A stretch of DNA of 64,000 nt from Pseudomonas sp. SG20056 (GTDB lineage: Bacteria; Pseudomonadota; Gammaproteobacteria; Pseudomonadales; Pseudomonadaceae): contig NZ_CP134499.1 of NCBI RefSeq assembly GCF_031764535.1, positions 2,108,001 through 2,172,000 on the forward strand, in the 5' to 3' direction. The notes under the pieces were generated by a model. It had not been told where the DNA came from and ran no database searches. It worked only from the letters and a program-made list of their open reading frames with translations. Every line of letters starts with the position of its first letter. Position 1 is the first letter of the stretch. This document shows, in pieces, positions 29,129-38,005 of the stretch. Made by a program: the position numbers and the translations under genes.

Positions 29129-30511
29129 TTAGTACACCCAGACTTCCACCCGGCGGTTCTTGATCCGTCCGTCATCGCCGCTGTTAGCGGCTACCGGCAG
29201 TTCATCGCCCATACCAATGATGTCGCGGAAGATTACGCCGCCCTTGTTCAGCTCACGGCGCACGGCCATAGCCCGCAGTTTTGATAGCAGCTCGGCGCGG
29301 GCGGTGTCCGCCTTAGCATCACCGAAGCCCACCAGCACCACCTTGTCGCGCAGCTTGTCTTGCTCGCGTAGGTAGGCCATCAGCCGGTTGAGGTCGCGTA
29401 AGGCCTTGTTGTCGAGATTGGCGCTACCTTCCTGAAAGCGGAAGTTCACTGACAAGCGCTGGGCGTTCTGCGCCAGAGCCTGGTAGTTCGCCGGCATTTG
29501 CGCGTTGGCGGGGATTTTCACTGCCTGCACGGTCTGCGCGATAAACCCACTCTGGTCGACAATCGCCTGGCCACGGGTACTGTGAGCGAACTGCACCAGT
29601 GCACGGCCCCAAGGGTTACTCAGCTCCGGCTGGTTATACAGAAACAGCCGGCGCGACAGCGGGTAATCCTCGGTGGCGATCAGGGTCAGGCTCGGCAGCA
29701 TCGGTTGCGAGTCGCCGGCGGCAATCGCCACGGCCTTGGCCTGGCGGATGTAGGGCAGGCCGATAAAACCGATGCCGTTAGGATCCTGGCTGACCGAGTC
29801 GGAGAGCTTTTCGCTGGACTCGAAGCGTTTGGCGTTGGCGGCCAGGGCTTTGCCGTTGGCACTGAGTACCAGCTCCTTGAAGGTGTCGAAGGTGCCGGAC
29901 TTGTCATCACGGGCGTACAGGGTGATGGCGCCGGCCGGGGCACCGAGTTGCGCCCAGTTACTGATTTCCCCGGCGAATATCTGCGCCAGCTGCGCGGTGT
30001 TCAGCGCGGCCAGTGGGTTGCTCGGGTGCAGAATGATGGCCAGGCCGTCAAGGGCGATGATCTGCTCGGCACTGGCGCTTTTTAGGTCGCCCAGGCTTAG
30101 TAAACTGGTGGCTTCGCTATCCTTGATCGGCCGGGACGAGGCAGCCAGTTCGGCGCTGCCATCGGCCAACGAAGTAAAACCGGTGCCCGAACCGTGGGCC
30201 GCCACTTCAATGCTGACGCTACGGCCATCGGTGGTTTTACCAATGATCTTCTGCTCGTTTTCCGCAGCGCCGGCCTCGATGCGGATGGCGCTCAATCCCT
30301 GTTCTTCCATTAGCCCCTTGACCAGCGCGGGGCCGAGTCGTGCACCAATGGTGTTGGAGCCTTGGATACGCAACACGCTGCTGTTATCGCTGGGGATGGG
30401 TAAGGCGGCGAATACCGACCAGGGCAGGGCGTAGCAAATGGAGCCAAGCAGCAAAAAGCTGACAGTACGAATCCAGGTATCACGTTCGAAGGCAGAGGAG
30501 GCGCGCAACAT
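29129..30511 (-). CDS. PstS-like phosphate-binding domain fused to an OmpA-like domain
   Basis: This 460-residue exported protein combines two modules. After an N-terminal membrane or signal segment (about 13-36), residues about 45-315 form a PBP-like phosphate-binding domain (LRIQGSNTIGARLGPAL, GSGTGFTSLADGSAELAASS, ITLYARDDKSGTFDTFKELV). Residues about 345-460 form an OmpA/MotB peptidoglycan-binding domain (SVNFRFQEGSANLDNKALRD, VLVGFGDAKADTARAELLSK, terminal NRRVEVWVY). This would tether phosphate capture to the cell wall. AAGGTG lies eight bases before the ATG at 30511. A Pho-box-like sequence lies 55 bases upstream, supporting PhoB control. No pst permease is present. Confidence 0.9.
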   Translation of the reverse strand: MLRASSAFERDTWIRTVSFLLLGSICYALPWSVFAALPIPSDNSSVLRIQGSNTIGARLGPALVKGLMEEQGLSAIRIEAGAAENEQKIIGKTTDGRSVSIEVAAHGSGTGFTSLADGSAELAASSRPIKDSEATSLLSLGDLKSASAEQIIALDGLAIILHPSNPLAALNTAQLAQIFAGEISNWAQLGAPAGAITLYARDDKSGTFDTFKELVLSANGKALAANAKRFESSEKLSDSVSQDPNGIGFIGLPYIRQAKAVAIAAGDSQPMLPSLTLIATEDYPLSRRLFLYNQPELSNPWGRALVQFAHSTRGQAIVDQSGFIAQTVQAVKIPANAQMPANYQALAQNAQRLSVNFRFQEGSANLDNKALRDLNRLMAYLREQDKLRDKVVLVGFGDAKADTARAELLSKLRAMAVRRELNKGGVIFRDIIGMGDELPVAANSGDDGRIKNRRVEVWVY

Positions 30512-30563
30512 GCGGCAAACACCTTATATGGGTGAGTGAAAGTGCCGCGACGATAAGACAAAA

Positions 30564-30589
30564 AAGTGACTGCAATATGACAGTCACTT
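30564..30589 (-). promoter_or_regulatory. Pho-box candidate overlapping the xthA terminator hairpin
   Basis: On the minus strand, 30566-30583 reads CTGTCAT-ATTG-CAGTCAC, matching the 7-4-7 Pho box with one change in the second repeat. A TATCGT-like minus-10 lies about ten bases further. The same bases form nine-base perfect arms (AAGTGACTG and CAGTCACTT) with six T after them, a rho-independent terminator for xthA. Confidence 0.65.
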
Positions 30590-30615
30590 ATCTATGTGGA
30601 GGCTCTATCGCAGGC

Positions 30616-31431
30616 CTACTGCGCCAATTCCAGCCAGATGGGCGCGTGGTCCGATGGCTTTTCCATACCGCGCAGGTCGTAGTCGACGCCGGCGTCCTTG
30701 ATCCGCGCCTGCAACGCCTGGGAGGCGAGAATCACGTCGATGCGCAGGCCACGCTTGGGTTCGTCTTCGAAGCCGCGGCTGCGGTAATCGAACCAGCTGA
30801 AACGGTCATTCACTGTGGGGTTGAGATGGCGGAAGCTGTCAACCAGGCCCCAGTTCTTCAGGGTGGCCAGCCACTCGCGCTCTTCTGGCAGAAAGCTGCA
30901 TTTGCCGGTTTTCAGCCAGCGCAGACGATTAGGTTCACCAATGCCGATGTCGCAATCTTCTGGCGAGATATTGATATCACCCATCACCACCAGCGCCTGC
31001 TCGGGGCTGAACTGATTGAGCAGCAGTTGCTGCAGGTCGGCATAGAAACGTTGCTTGGCCGGGAACTTGGTTGGGTGGTCGCGGCTTTCACCTTGCGGGA
31101 AGTAGCCGTTCATCACCGTCACCGGGTTGCCCTGGGCATCGGCAAAGGTGCCGTAGATAAAGCGCCGTTGCGCGTCCTCGGTATCACCGGGAAAACCCTT
31201 GTGCAGGCTCAAGGGTTCCTGGCGCGAGAGCAGGGCAACGCCGTAATGGCCTTTCTGGCCGTGGTAATGCACGTGGTAGCCGAGCTGACGGATATCCGCC
31301 TCGGGGAACTGCTCGTCGGCAACCTTGGTTTCCTGCAGGCCGATAACATCCGGCTGGTGTTTCTCGATCAATGCGGCCAGTTGATGCGGGCGTGCACGCA
31401 GGCCGTTGATATTGAAGGAGACGATCTTCAT
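30616..31431 (-). CDS. xthA: Exodeoxyribonuclease III
   Basis: This 271-residue AP endonuclease / 3-prime exonuclease acts in base excision repair. The endonuclease/exonuclease/phosphatase motifs are all present: [15 protein letters not shown] at the N-terminus, [12 protein letters not shown] with the metal-binding Glu, [22 protein letters not shown] and the C-terminal [10 protein letters not shown] with the catalytic His. Length and order fit bacterial XthA. It is divergent from a GNAT gene and ends at a terminator that overlaps the Pho-box candidate of the next gene. Confidence 0.95.
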   Translation of the reverse strand: MKIVSFNINGLRARPHQLAALIEKHQPDVIGLQETKVADEQFPEADIRQLGYHVHYHGQKGHYGVALLSRQEPLSLHKGFPGDTEDAQRRFIYGTFADAQGNPVTVMNGYFPQGESRDHPTKFPAKQRFYADLQQLLLNQFSPEQALVVMGDINISPEDCDIGIGEPNRLRWLKTGKCSFLPEEREWLATLKNWGLVDSFRHLNPTVNDRFSWFDYRSRGFEDEPKRGLRIDVILASQALQARIKDAGVDYDLRGMEKPSDHAPIWLELAQ

Positions 31432-31574
31432 GGGCGGCAGTCCTGGCTGTGGCTCTGGAAAGCCCGCGATGCTAGCCGATTAGCGGCCCTGCCGGCCAGC
31501 CTGTGGCGGCGCTGGGTGCGCGGTGCTAACGTGGCTGCAGGCCCAGTAAATCAAGAACAACAGAGGTCAAGCAG

Positions 31575-32216
31575 ATGCCCAACAGTCTCGCCGAAGTACG
31601 TATGCTCGATGGTGGCTATGCCCGCGAAGCACGCTCGCTGCTTTATCACGCCTATCGTCACGACCCTACCTTTGCCTACCTGTTTGAAGCCGAGCGGCCA
31701 GGCTATGACCAACGCGTGCGCGCTACGGTGCGCGAGCTGGTACAACAGCACTTTGCCGAAGACCTGCCCGCCATCGGTTTACTAATCGACGATCGTCTGA
31801 TCGGTATGGCGCTGATCGCACCGCCACAGCGGCGCATGGACATCACCGAAAGCTGGGGCTGGCGTATGCGTATGCTGCTGACCACCGGTTTTCGTTGCAC
31901 CAAGCGCTACTTGGAATACCACGACGCCGTGATCGCCTGCCTGCCGCCAGGGCCGTACCACGTGTTGCCGCTGCTGGGCATTCACCCGGAATACCAGGGT
32001 AAGCACCTCGGCGAACAACTGCTTGAAGCGCTGCACAACTGGTGCGCCGAAGACGCCAGCTCCCAGGGGGTGGTGCTGGATACGGGCAATGGACATTACC
32101 TGGAGTTCTATAAACGCCAGGGTTACGAGGAAATCGGCGAGGTGGCCATCGGCCCGATTATCGAGCACGTGTTTTTCCATCCCAGTCCGCAACTGGCAAT
32201 CAAGGCCAGTGCCTGA
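31575..32216 (+). CDS. GNAT family N-acetyltransferase
   Basis: This 213-residue GNAT acyltransferase has its acetyl-CoA pyrophosphate loop in LLGIHPEYQGKHLGEQLLEA (about 135-155; Q/R-x-x-G-x-G-like with GKHLG) and the following VVLDTGNGHYLEFYKRQGYE at motif B. The N-terminal half is longer than usual, with AREARSLLYHAYRHDPTFAY. The substrate is unknown. GAGG lies nine bases before the ATG at 31575. It is divergent from xthA and precedes tamAB by about 100 bases, possibly sharing their transcript. Confidence 0.88.
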   Translation: MPNSLAEVRMLDGGYAREARSLLYHAYRHDPTFAYLFEAERPGYDQRVRATVRELVQQHFAEDLPAIGLLIDDRLIGMALIAPPQRRMDITESWGWRMRMLLTTGFRCTKRYLEYHDAVIACLPPGPYHVLPLLGIHPEYQGKHLGEQLLEALHNWCAEDASSQGVVLDTGNGHYLEFYKRQGYEEIGEVAIGPIIEHVFFHPSPQLAIKASA

Positions 32217-32315
32217 AAACGGCCTGCTCGGTGTGTCTGTCGACACATCGAGTCGCAACTATTTGCCCGCACTGCGGCTCTAAGTCGGCCCTGAGCTCGT
32301 GCTAGCATCGCCGTC

Positions 32316-34043
32316 ATGCCTGTTTCCTCTCACCTTTTCACCGCGCTGTTTCTTATGCTGCTGAGTGCTACGGCCCTGGCCGAAGCACAGCTGCGTGTGC
32401 GGGTTGAGCCGGCCAACAGCGCGCTGAAAAGCAATATCGAGGGCTATATCGGCAGTCTGGGCGAGCGCGATGCCGAGGCCTTGCAACGCTATCGTCGGGT
32501 CGCCGAAAACCAGGCCGAGAAAGCCGCCCAGGCTCTTGGCTACTACCAGGCGCAGATCACTACTGAAGTCAGCGAGGGCGCAACACCGCGCCTGACCGTG
32601 CGTATTAAGCCGGGTGAACCGGTGCGTTTGCGTAATGTGGTGGTGCGCGTCGAAGGGCCAGCGGCGCAAATGCGCGCCTTTCGCACGCCCAATGACCCGC
32701 AATTGCGCAGCGGGGCGCAGCTTAACCACGGTCAGTACGACGCCGCGAAACGCGAAATTCAGAATCAGGCTTCGCGTTATGGCTTCTTCGCCGGGCGCTT
32801 TAGTCGTCAAAAACTCACAATCGACCCCGAGGCCGGGGTTGCCGATGTCGAGTTGATCTATCTCAGCGGGCCGCGTTACCAACTCGGTGAAGTGAGTTTT
32901 GCCGGTGATGCGCCCTTCGATGAGCAATTGCTGCAGCGCATGGTGCCGTTCCCGGCCAATACGCCCTATGACTCGACGCTGATTGCCGAGCTTTATCAGG
33001 CGCTGCGCTCCAGCGGCTATTTCGAATTGGTGCAGGTGGATGCCAATCCGAGCAGCGCCGCCGCCGAGCAGATTCCTGTGCAGGTTCAATTGCAGGCGCG
33101 CAAGCCACGCAGCATGGGCCTCGGGTTAGGCTTTTCCACCGATGTCGGACCGCGTGGCCGTGCCAACTGGACGAGGCACTGGGCCAACCCGCAGGGCCAT
33201 AGCTATGGCGCGGAGCTTGAGCTGTCGGCGCCGCGGCAGAATGTCGGCCTGTGGTACGACGTACCGCTCGATCCGCCGCTGACCGACAAATTGCGCGTGG
33301 CTGGCGGTTACCAGGCCGAAGACCTGGCCAATACCGACAGCAGCAGTCGCCTGCTGACCGTCGGCCCGGAATGGCACAGCAAACTCGACAGCGGCTGGCA
33401 GCGCGTGCTGTCACTGAAGTGGCAGCACGAGGAGTACGACCTCGGCGATGATGCCGGCACCAGTACGCTGCTGATGCCGGGCCTGAGTTATTCCTACCTG
33501 CAGAGTGACAACCAGATCGACCCCAACCACGGCTACCGTCTGCAGTTCGATCTGTCCGGCGCGGCCAAGGGGCTGTTGTCTGATGCCAATGTGCTGCACG
33601 GCAATATCCAGCTTAAAGGGCTGACCACTTTATTTACCCGGCACCGGCTGCTCGGTCGTGTGCAGGTGGGCGGCACTGAGTCCGACGGTTTTGCCAACGT
33701 GCCGCCGTCGCTGCGCTTCTTTGCCGGTGGCGATCAGAGCGTGCGCGGCTATGACTACCAGAGCCTGTCACCGGAGAACCGTGCCGGCGACAAGATCGGC
33801 GGGCGCTACCTATTTACCAGCAGCCTGGAATACCAATACAGCCTGACCGAACGCTGGCGCCTGGCGAGCTTCTTCGATCAAGGCAATACCTTTGACTCGC
33901 TGGAGATTCCGTCGCTAAAAAGCGCGGTGGGCGTTGGCGTGCGCTGGGTGTCGCCACTGGGGCCGTTACGCCTGGATCTGGCACATCCGCTGGATGATCA
34001 GGGCGGTGTGCGCCTGCATTTCTCCATGGGGCCGGAACTGTGA
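32316..34043 (+). CDS. tamA: Translocation and assembly module outer-membrane subunit TamA
   Basis: This 575-residue Omp85-family protein has a signal peptide (MPVSSHLFTALFLMLLSATALA). Three POTRA domains cover about 25-265 (VRVEPANSALKSNIEGYIGS, RLRNVVVRVEGPAAQM, YQLGEVSFAGDAPFDEQLLQ), followed by a 16-stranded barrel. The conserved lid motif of Omp85 barrels (VRGYDYQSLSP, about 465) and the C-terminal strand VRLHFSMGPEL are present. With TamB it spans the envelope, aiding outer-membrane protein insertion and phospholipid transport. Its stop overlaps the tamB GTG start by four bases (GTGA), so the two are translated together. The ribosome site at 32316 is weak. Confidence 0.95.
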   Translation: MPVSSHLFTALFLMLLSATALAEAQLRVRVEPANSALKSNIEGYIGSLGERDAEALQRYRRVAENQAEKAAQALGYYQAQITTEVSEGATPRLTVRIKPGEPVRLRNVVVRVEGPAAQMRAFRTPNDPQLRSGAQLNHGQYDAAKREIQNQASRYGFFAGRFSRQKLTIDPEAGVADVELIYLSGPRYQLGEVSFAGDAPFDEQLLQRMVPFPANTPYDSTLIAELYQALRSSGYFELVQVDANPSSAAAEQIPVQVQLQARKPRSMGLGLGFSTDVGPRGRANWTRHWANPQGHSYGAELELSAPRQNVGLWYDVPLDPPLTDKLRVAGGYQAEDLANTDSSSRLLTVGPEWHSKLDSGWQRVLSLKWQHEEYDLGDDAGTSTLLMPGLSYSYLQSDNQIDPNHGYRLQFDLSGAAKGLLSDANVLHGNIQLKGLTTLFTRHRLLGRVQVGGTESDGFANVPPSLRFFAGGDQSVRGYDYQSLSPENRAGDKIGGRYLFTSSLEYQYSLTERWRLASFFDQGNTFDSLEIPSLKSAVGVGVRWVSPLGPLRLDLAHPLDDQGGVRLHFSMGPEL

Positions 34044-37000
34044 AGCGCGGGCTACGTAATCTGCTGTTCAGTCTGCTGGGCCTGCTGCTTGTGCTGACTA
34101 TCAGCCTGAGTCTGCTGCTGGGCACCCAGGGCGGCAGCCGCTGGTTATTGACGCAGGTGCCGGGCTTGCAGGTGGACGATTTCAATGGCCGCCTGGGCGG
34201 TAGCTGGAGCGCGACACAGCTGCGCTGGCAGCAAGGCGAGAATAGCGTGCAGGTAATGGCGCCTCGCCTGGATTGGTCGCCAGCCTGCTTGCTGCGCCTG
34301 ACCCTGTGTATCGAGCAACTGCACAGCGGGCCGATCAGCCTGGTGTTCCCTGACGATGAGCAGCCCAGCAGCGAGCCGTTCAGTCTGCCGGAGCTGAGCC
34401 TGCCGCTGACGTTGCATCTGGGCCAGGTGCGTATCGACAGCCTGCAGCTCAATGGCGTCGAACAGTTGCAAGGCCTGCAGTTGGCCGCGCGCTGGACTGC
34501 GCAGGGCATTCAGATCGATAACCTCAGCTTGCATAACGCCGATCTGCAGGTGGCGTTGCAGGGCCAGCTGCAAACCTCCGGCAACTGGCCGCTGCAACTG
34601 AACGGACAGCTGCTATTGCCGGCGCCCGAGCAGCAGGCCTGGCCGGTGGCGCTGCAGCTCAAGGGTGAACTGCGCGAGCGGGTGCAACTGACAGCCAGTA
34701 GCAGCGGCTATCTGCAAGGTGAACTGACGGGCTGGTTGCAGCCGCTGGCTGAACTTATGCCGGCGCAACTGCGTTTGCAGGTCGCCGCCTTTAAGGCCAG
34801 CGCCGAACTGCCCGACACGTTGAATCTTGAGAAGGTTGAGCTAAATGCCCAAGGCGATCTGCAGGATGGCTACCATGTCACCGGCAGTGCCAGCCTGCCA
34901 GCAGCCGAGGGGCCGATTGCTCTGGCGTTGGCGGGGCTGCTTAAGGCGGACGGCGCGACCATCAGCAGCCTCAGCCTCACCGCCGAACCTGAGCAGCAGG
35001 TACAGGTAAGCGGCGAGTTGAACTGGCAGCAGGGCCTGAGCCTGGACAGCCGCTTCAACTGGCAGAACTTCCCCTGGCAGCGCCTCTATCCGCTGGAGGA
35101 ACCAGCGCCCGTGGCGTTACGGGTGCTCAATGGTGAGCTGGCCTATCAGGATGGCAATTACCTCGGGCATTTCGCCGCCGAACTGGATGGCCCGGCTGGT
35201 GCCTTTAGCCTGCAGAGTCCGCTGAGTGGCGATCTACAGAAGCTGTATCTGCCTGAGCTGCGCCTGCAAGCCGGACAGGGCCGCGCCGAAGGCCAGGTCA
35301 GCTTGGGTTTTGCCGAGCAGCTGAGCTGGGATGTGCGCCTGCAGTTGAGTCAGCTTGATCCGGCCTACTGGTTGGCCGAACTGCCTGGCACGCTGGCCGG
35401 GCCGTTGAATAGCTCCGGCAGCCTGATCAATCAGCAGCTCAAGCTGAGCGCCGATATCGACCTCACTGGCCGTTTACGTGGTCAGCCGGCCAAGTTGCTG
35501 GCGAAGTTTGCCGGCGGCCTGGAGCAGGGCGAGCTGAGTGCTCTGGATATCCGCCTGGGTGATAACCGCATCAGCGGCAAGGCCGCCTTGCAGCAACAAC
35601 TGAGCGGCCAGTTATTGCTGGCGATGCCGCGACTGGGCCAGCTTTGGCCGGGACTGCAAGGGCAGCTCAATGGTCAGCTGGATCTGGCCGGCAACCTGCA
35701 AGCACCCCAGGGTCAGTTGCAGCTGCAAGGTCAGCGCCTAGCTTTTGACGACCAGCGCCTGCAACAGCTCAAACTCGACGCCAGCCTGAACAGCGCCCAA
35801 CGTGGCCGGCTAACCCTGGATGCGCAGGGCATTCAGCTGGGCGAAACCGAGCTGGGGCGCTTAGACGTCACAGCCGCCGGTAATCAGCAGCAGCAAAGCC
35901 TTGAACTGCAACTGCAAGGCCCCCTGTTGCAAAGCCAACTGGCCCTGGCCGGCAAGCTGGACAAGGGCAACTGGCGCGGCAGCCTGAACCGTGGCGAAGT
36001 GCAAAGTGGCGGGCAGGACTGGCGCCTGCAACAGCCAGCCACGCTGGTGCGGCTGGCCAATGGGCAGCTTAGTTTGGGCGCGCAGTGCTGGCGCTCGGGT
36101 AGTGCCAGCCTGTGTGGTACGGAGCAGCGTCTGTTGCCGCAGCCCAAACTCGACTATCAGCTGAGCAACTTCCCCATGGACAGCCTGGCGCAGTGGTGGC
36201 CCAAGGACTTTGCCTGGCAGGGGCAGCTCAATGGCCGACTGCAGCTGGATCTGCCGGCCAGCGGGCCGAATGGCAGCCTGGAGCTGGATGCCGGCAGCGG
36301 TATCTGGCGCATTCGCGATCAGCAGCAGTGGCTGGAGTTTGCCTACGACAGCCTGCGCCTGAGTACGCAATTACGCCCGCAGCGTATCGATAGCCTGCTG
36401 GAGCTGCGTGGCCCGGCCATTGGTGAACTATCCCTGCAGGCTCAGCTTGACCCGCGCCCGGCGAGCAAGCCGCTGTCCGGTAGCTTCCGCCTAAATGGCC
36501 TGGACCTGGCGCTGACTCGCCCGTTTGTGCCGATGGTCGAGCGTATCGCCGGGCAATTGAATGGCGCTGGCACGCTGTCGGGCGGGCTGTTGGCACCGCA
36601 GGTCAACGGCAACCTGCGCGTGGTTAATGGCGAAGTAGCCGGTGGCGAGCTGCCGATGGATATCGAGCAGCTGCAACTGCAGGCGCAGATCGAGGGCGAA
36701 CGGCTGCTGCTGGAGGGCGATTGGCGCAGCGGCGAGCAAGGGCAGGGCAGCCTGAATGGCGAGCTGAGCTGGGCCAATGGGTTGGTGGCGGATATGCAGC
36801 TGCGTGGCAGCCGCCTGCCGGTCACGGTGGAGCCTTACGCCGCGCTGGAAGTCGAACCGGATTTGCGCGTGAGTCTGCGTGATGAGCAGCTGTCCGTGGC
36901 TGGCAAGGTGCTGATCCCCAGCGGCAAGATTGAAGTGCGCGAGCTGCCGCCCTCGACCGTGCAGGTTTCCAGCGATGCCCAGGTGGTTGGCCGCGACAGC

Positions 37001-37711
37001 GCGCAGCAGCAGGCCACGGCGATTGCCATGGATATTGATGTTGAGGTCGGCCAGCAGCGCCTGACCTTCAGCGGTTTTGGCCTGGACGCCGAACTGTTTG
37101 GCCGCGTGCATATAGGCAATGATCTGGACACCCGCGGCGAACTGAGCCTGAACAAGGGGCGCTTCCGTGCCTATGGTCAGCGCCTGAATGTGCGCCGCGC
37201 GCGCCTGCTGTTCGCCGGGCCGATTGATCAGCCGTTTCTCGATATCGAGGCGGTGCGTCAGGTGGATGATGTCACCGCTGGTTTGCGCCTGAGCGGCAAT
37301 GCCGCGCAACCGACCAGCGAAGTGTTTTCCGAGCCGGCGATGAGCCAGGAACAGGCGCTCTCGTACCTGATCATGGGGCGGCCGCTGGGGCAGGGCGGTG
37401 GTGGGGACAACAGCATGTTGGCGCAAGCCGCGCTGGCCCTGGGCATGGCCGGCAGTGCGCCGCTGGTCAATAACCTAGCGCAGGGCCTGGGTATCAGTGA
37501 CTTTCAGCTCGACACCCAGGGCTCTGGGGTAACCACCAGCGTGGTGGCCAGCGGCAACCTCTCCGAGCGTCTGAGCCTGCGCTATGGCGTGGGGGTGTTT
37601 GAGCCGGCGAATACCATTGCCTTGCGCTATGAACTGAGCCGCAGGCTCTACCTTGAGGCTGCCAGCGGGTTGGCCAGTTCTCTGGATTTATTCTATCGGC
37701 GCGATTTCTAG
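34040..37711 (+). CDS. tamB: Translocation and assembly module inner-membrane subunit TamB
   Basis: This 1223-residue AsmA/TamB family protein is anchored by one N-terminal helix (about 8-27, NLLFSLLGLLLVLTISLSLL). A very long repetitive beta region rich in Leu/Gln forms the periplasm-spanning hydrophobic groove. The conserved TamB C-terminal domain (about 900-1223) has RLNVRRARLLFAGPIDQPFL, EQALSYLIMGRPLGQGG and the final LYLEAASGLASSLDLFYRRDF. It partners with TamA in outer-membrane protein assembly and lipid transport. The start is GTG 34040, overlapping the tamA stop. The length is close to E. coli TamB (1259). Confidence 0.95.
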   Translation: MKRGLRNLLFSLLGLLLVLTISLSLLLGTQGGSRWLLTQVPGLQVDDFNGRLGGSWSATQLRWQQGENSVQVMAPRLDWSPACLLRLTLCIEQLHSGPISLVFPDDEQPSSEPFSLPELSLPLTLHLGQVRIDSLQLNGVEQLQGLQLAARWTAQGIQIDNLSLHNADLQVALQGQLQTSGNWPLQLNGQLLLPAPEQQAWPVALQLKGELRERVQLTASSSGYLQGELTGWLQPLAELMPAQLRLQVAAFKASAELPDTLNLEKVELNAQGDLQDGYHVTGSASLPAAEGPIALALAGLLKADGATISSLSLTAEPEQQVQVSGELNWQQGLSLDSRFNWQNFPWQRLYPLEEPAPVALRVLNGELAYQDGNYLGHFAAELDGPAGAFSLQSPLSGDLQKLYLPELRLQAGQGRAEGQVSLGFAEQLSWDVRLQLSQLDPAYWLAELPGTLAGPLNSSGSLINQQLKLSADIDLTGRLRGQPAKLLAKFAGGLEQGELSALDIRLGDNRISGKAALQQQLSGQLLLAMPRLGQLWPGLQGQLNGQLDLAGNLQAPQGQLQLQGQRLAFDDQRLQQLKLDASLNSAQRGRLTLDAQGIQLGETELGRLDVTAAGNQQQQSLELQLQGPLLQSQLALAGKLDKGNWRGSLNRGEVQSGGQDWRLQQPATLVRLANGQLSLGAQCWRSGSASLCGTEQRLLPQPKLDYQLSNFPMDSLAQWWPKDFAWQGQLNGRLQLDLPASGPNGSLELDAGSGIWRIRDQQQWLEFAYDSLRLSTQLRPQRIDSLLELRGPAIGELSLQAQLDPRPASKPLSGSFRLNGLDLALTRPFVPMVERIAGQLNGAGTLSGGLLAPQVNGNLRVVNGEVAGGELPMDIEQLQLQAQIEGERLLLEGDWRSGEQGQGSLNGELSWANGLVADMQLRGSRLPVTVEPYAALEVEPDLRVSLRDEQLSVAGKVLIPSGKIEVRELPPSTVQVSSDAQVVGRDSAQQQATAIAMDIDVEVGQQRLTFSGFGLDAELFGRVHIGNDLDTRGELSLNKGRFRAYGQRLNVRRARLLFAGPIDQPFLDIEAVRQVDDVTAGLRLSGNAAQPTSEVFSEPAMSQEQALSYLIMGRPLGQGGGGDNSMLAQAALALGMAGSAPLVNNLAQGLGISDFQLDTQGSGVTTSVVASGNLSERLSLRYGVGVFEPANTIALRYELSRRLYLEAASGLASSLDLFYRRDF

Positions 37712-38005
37712 GCCATGTTTCTGCGGGCCGGCGCTGGATTAACCCAGTTAATTCGCGTTTAAATTGCGCCCCTCGCTCAAAACGTCTGAGCGTTGAAATC
37801 TAAACAGTGAAAACCACTATCACAGTCTTCATATACTGACCGCCGCTGATCACCGGGCAGTCGTTGTGCTGACTGGTATAGCCCGATCCGTTGTTTGCAG
37901 GCGCGCCAACCCGGCTCGCGTTCTGCGTAACAGCACGGCCTACCCGGCAATCGGACAAGCGAAGGCTACCCACCTCGCGTTCACTACAAGAATAAGGAAA
38001 TGAGC

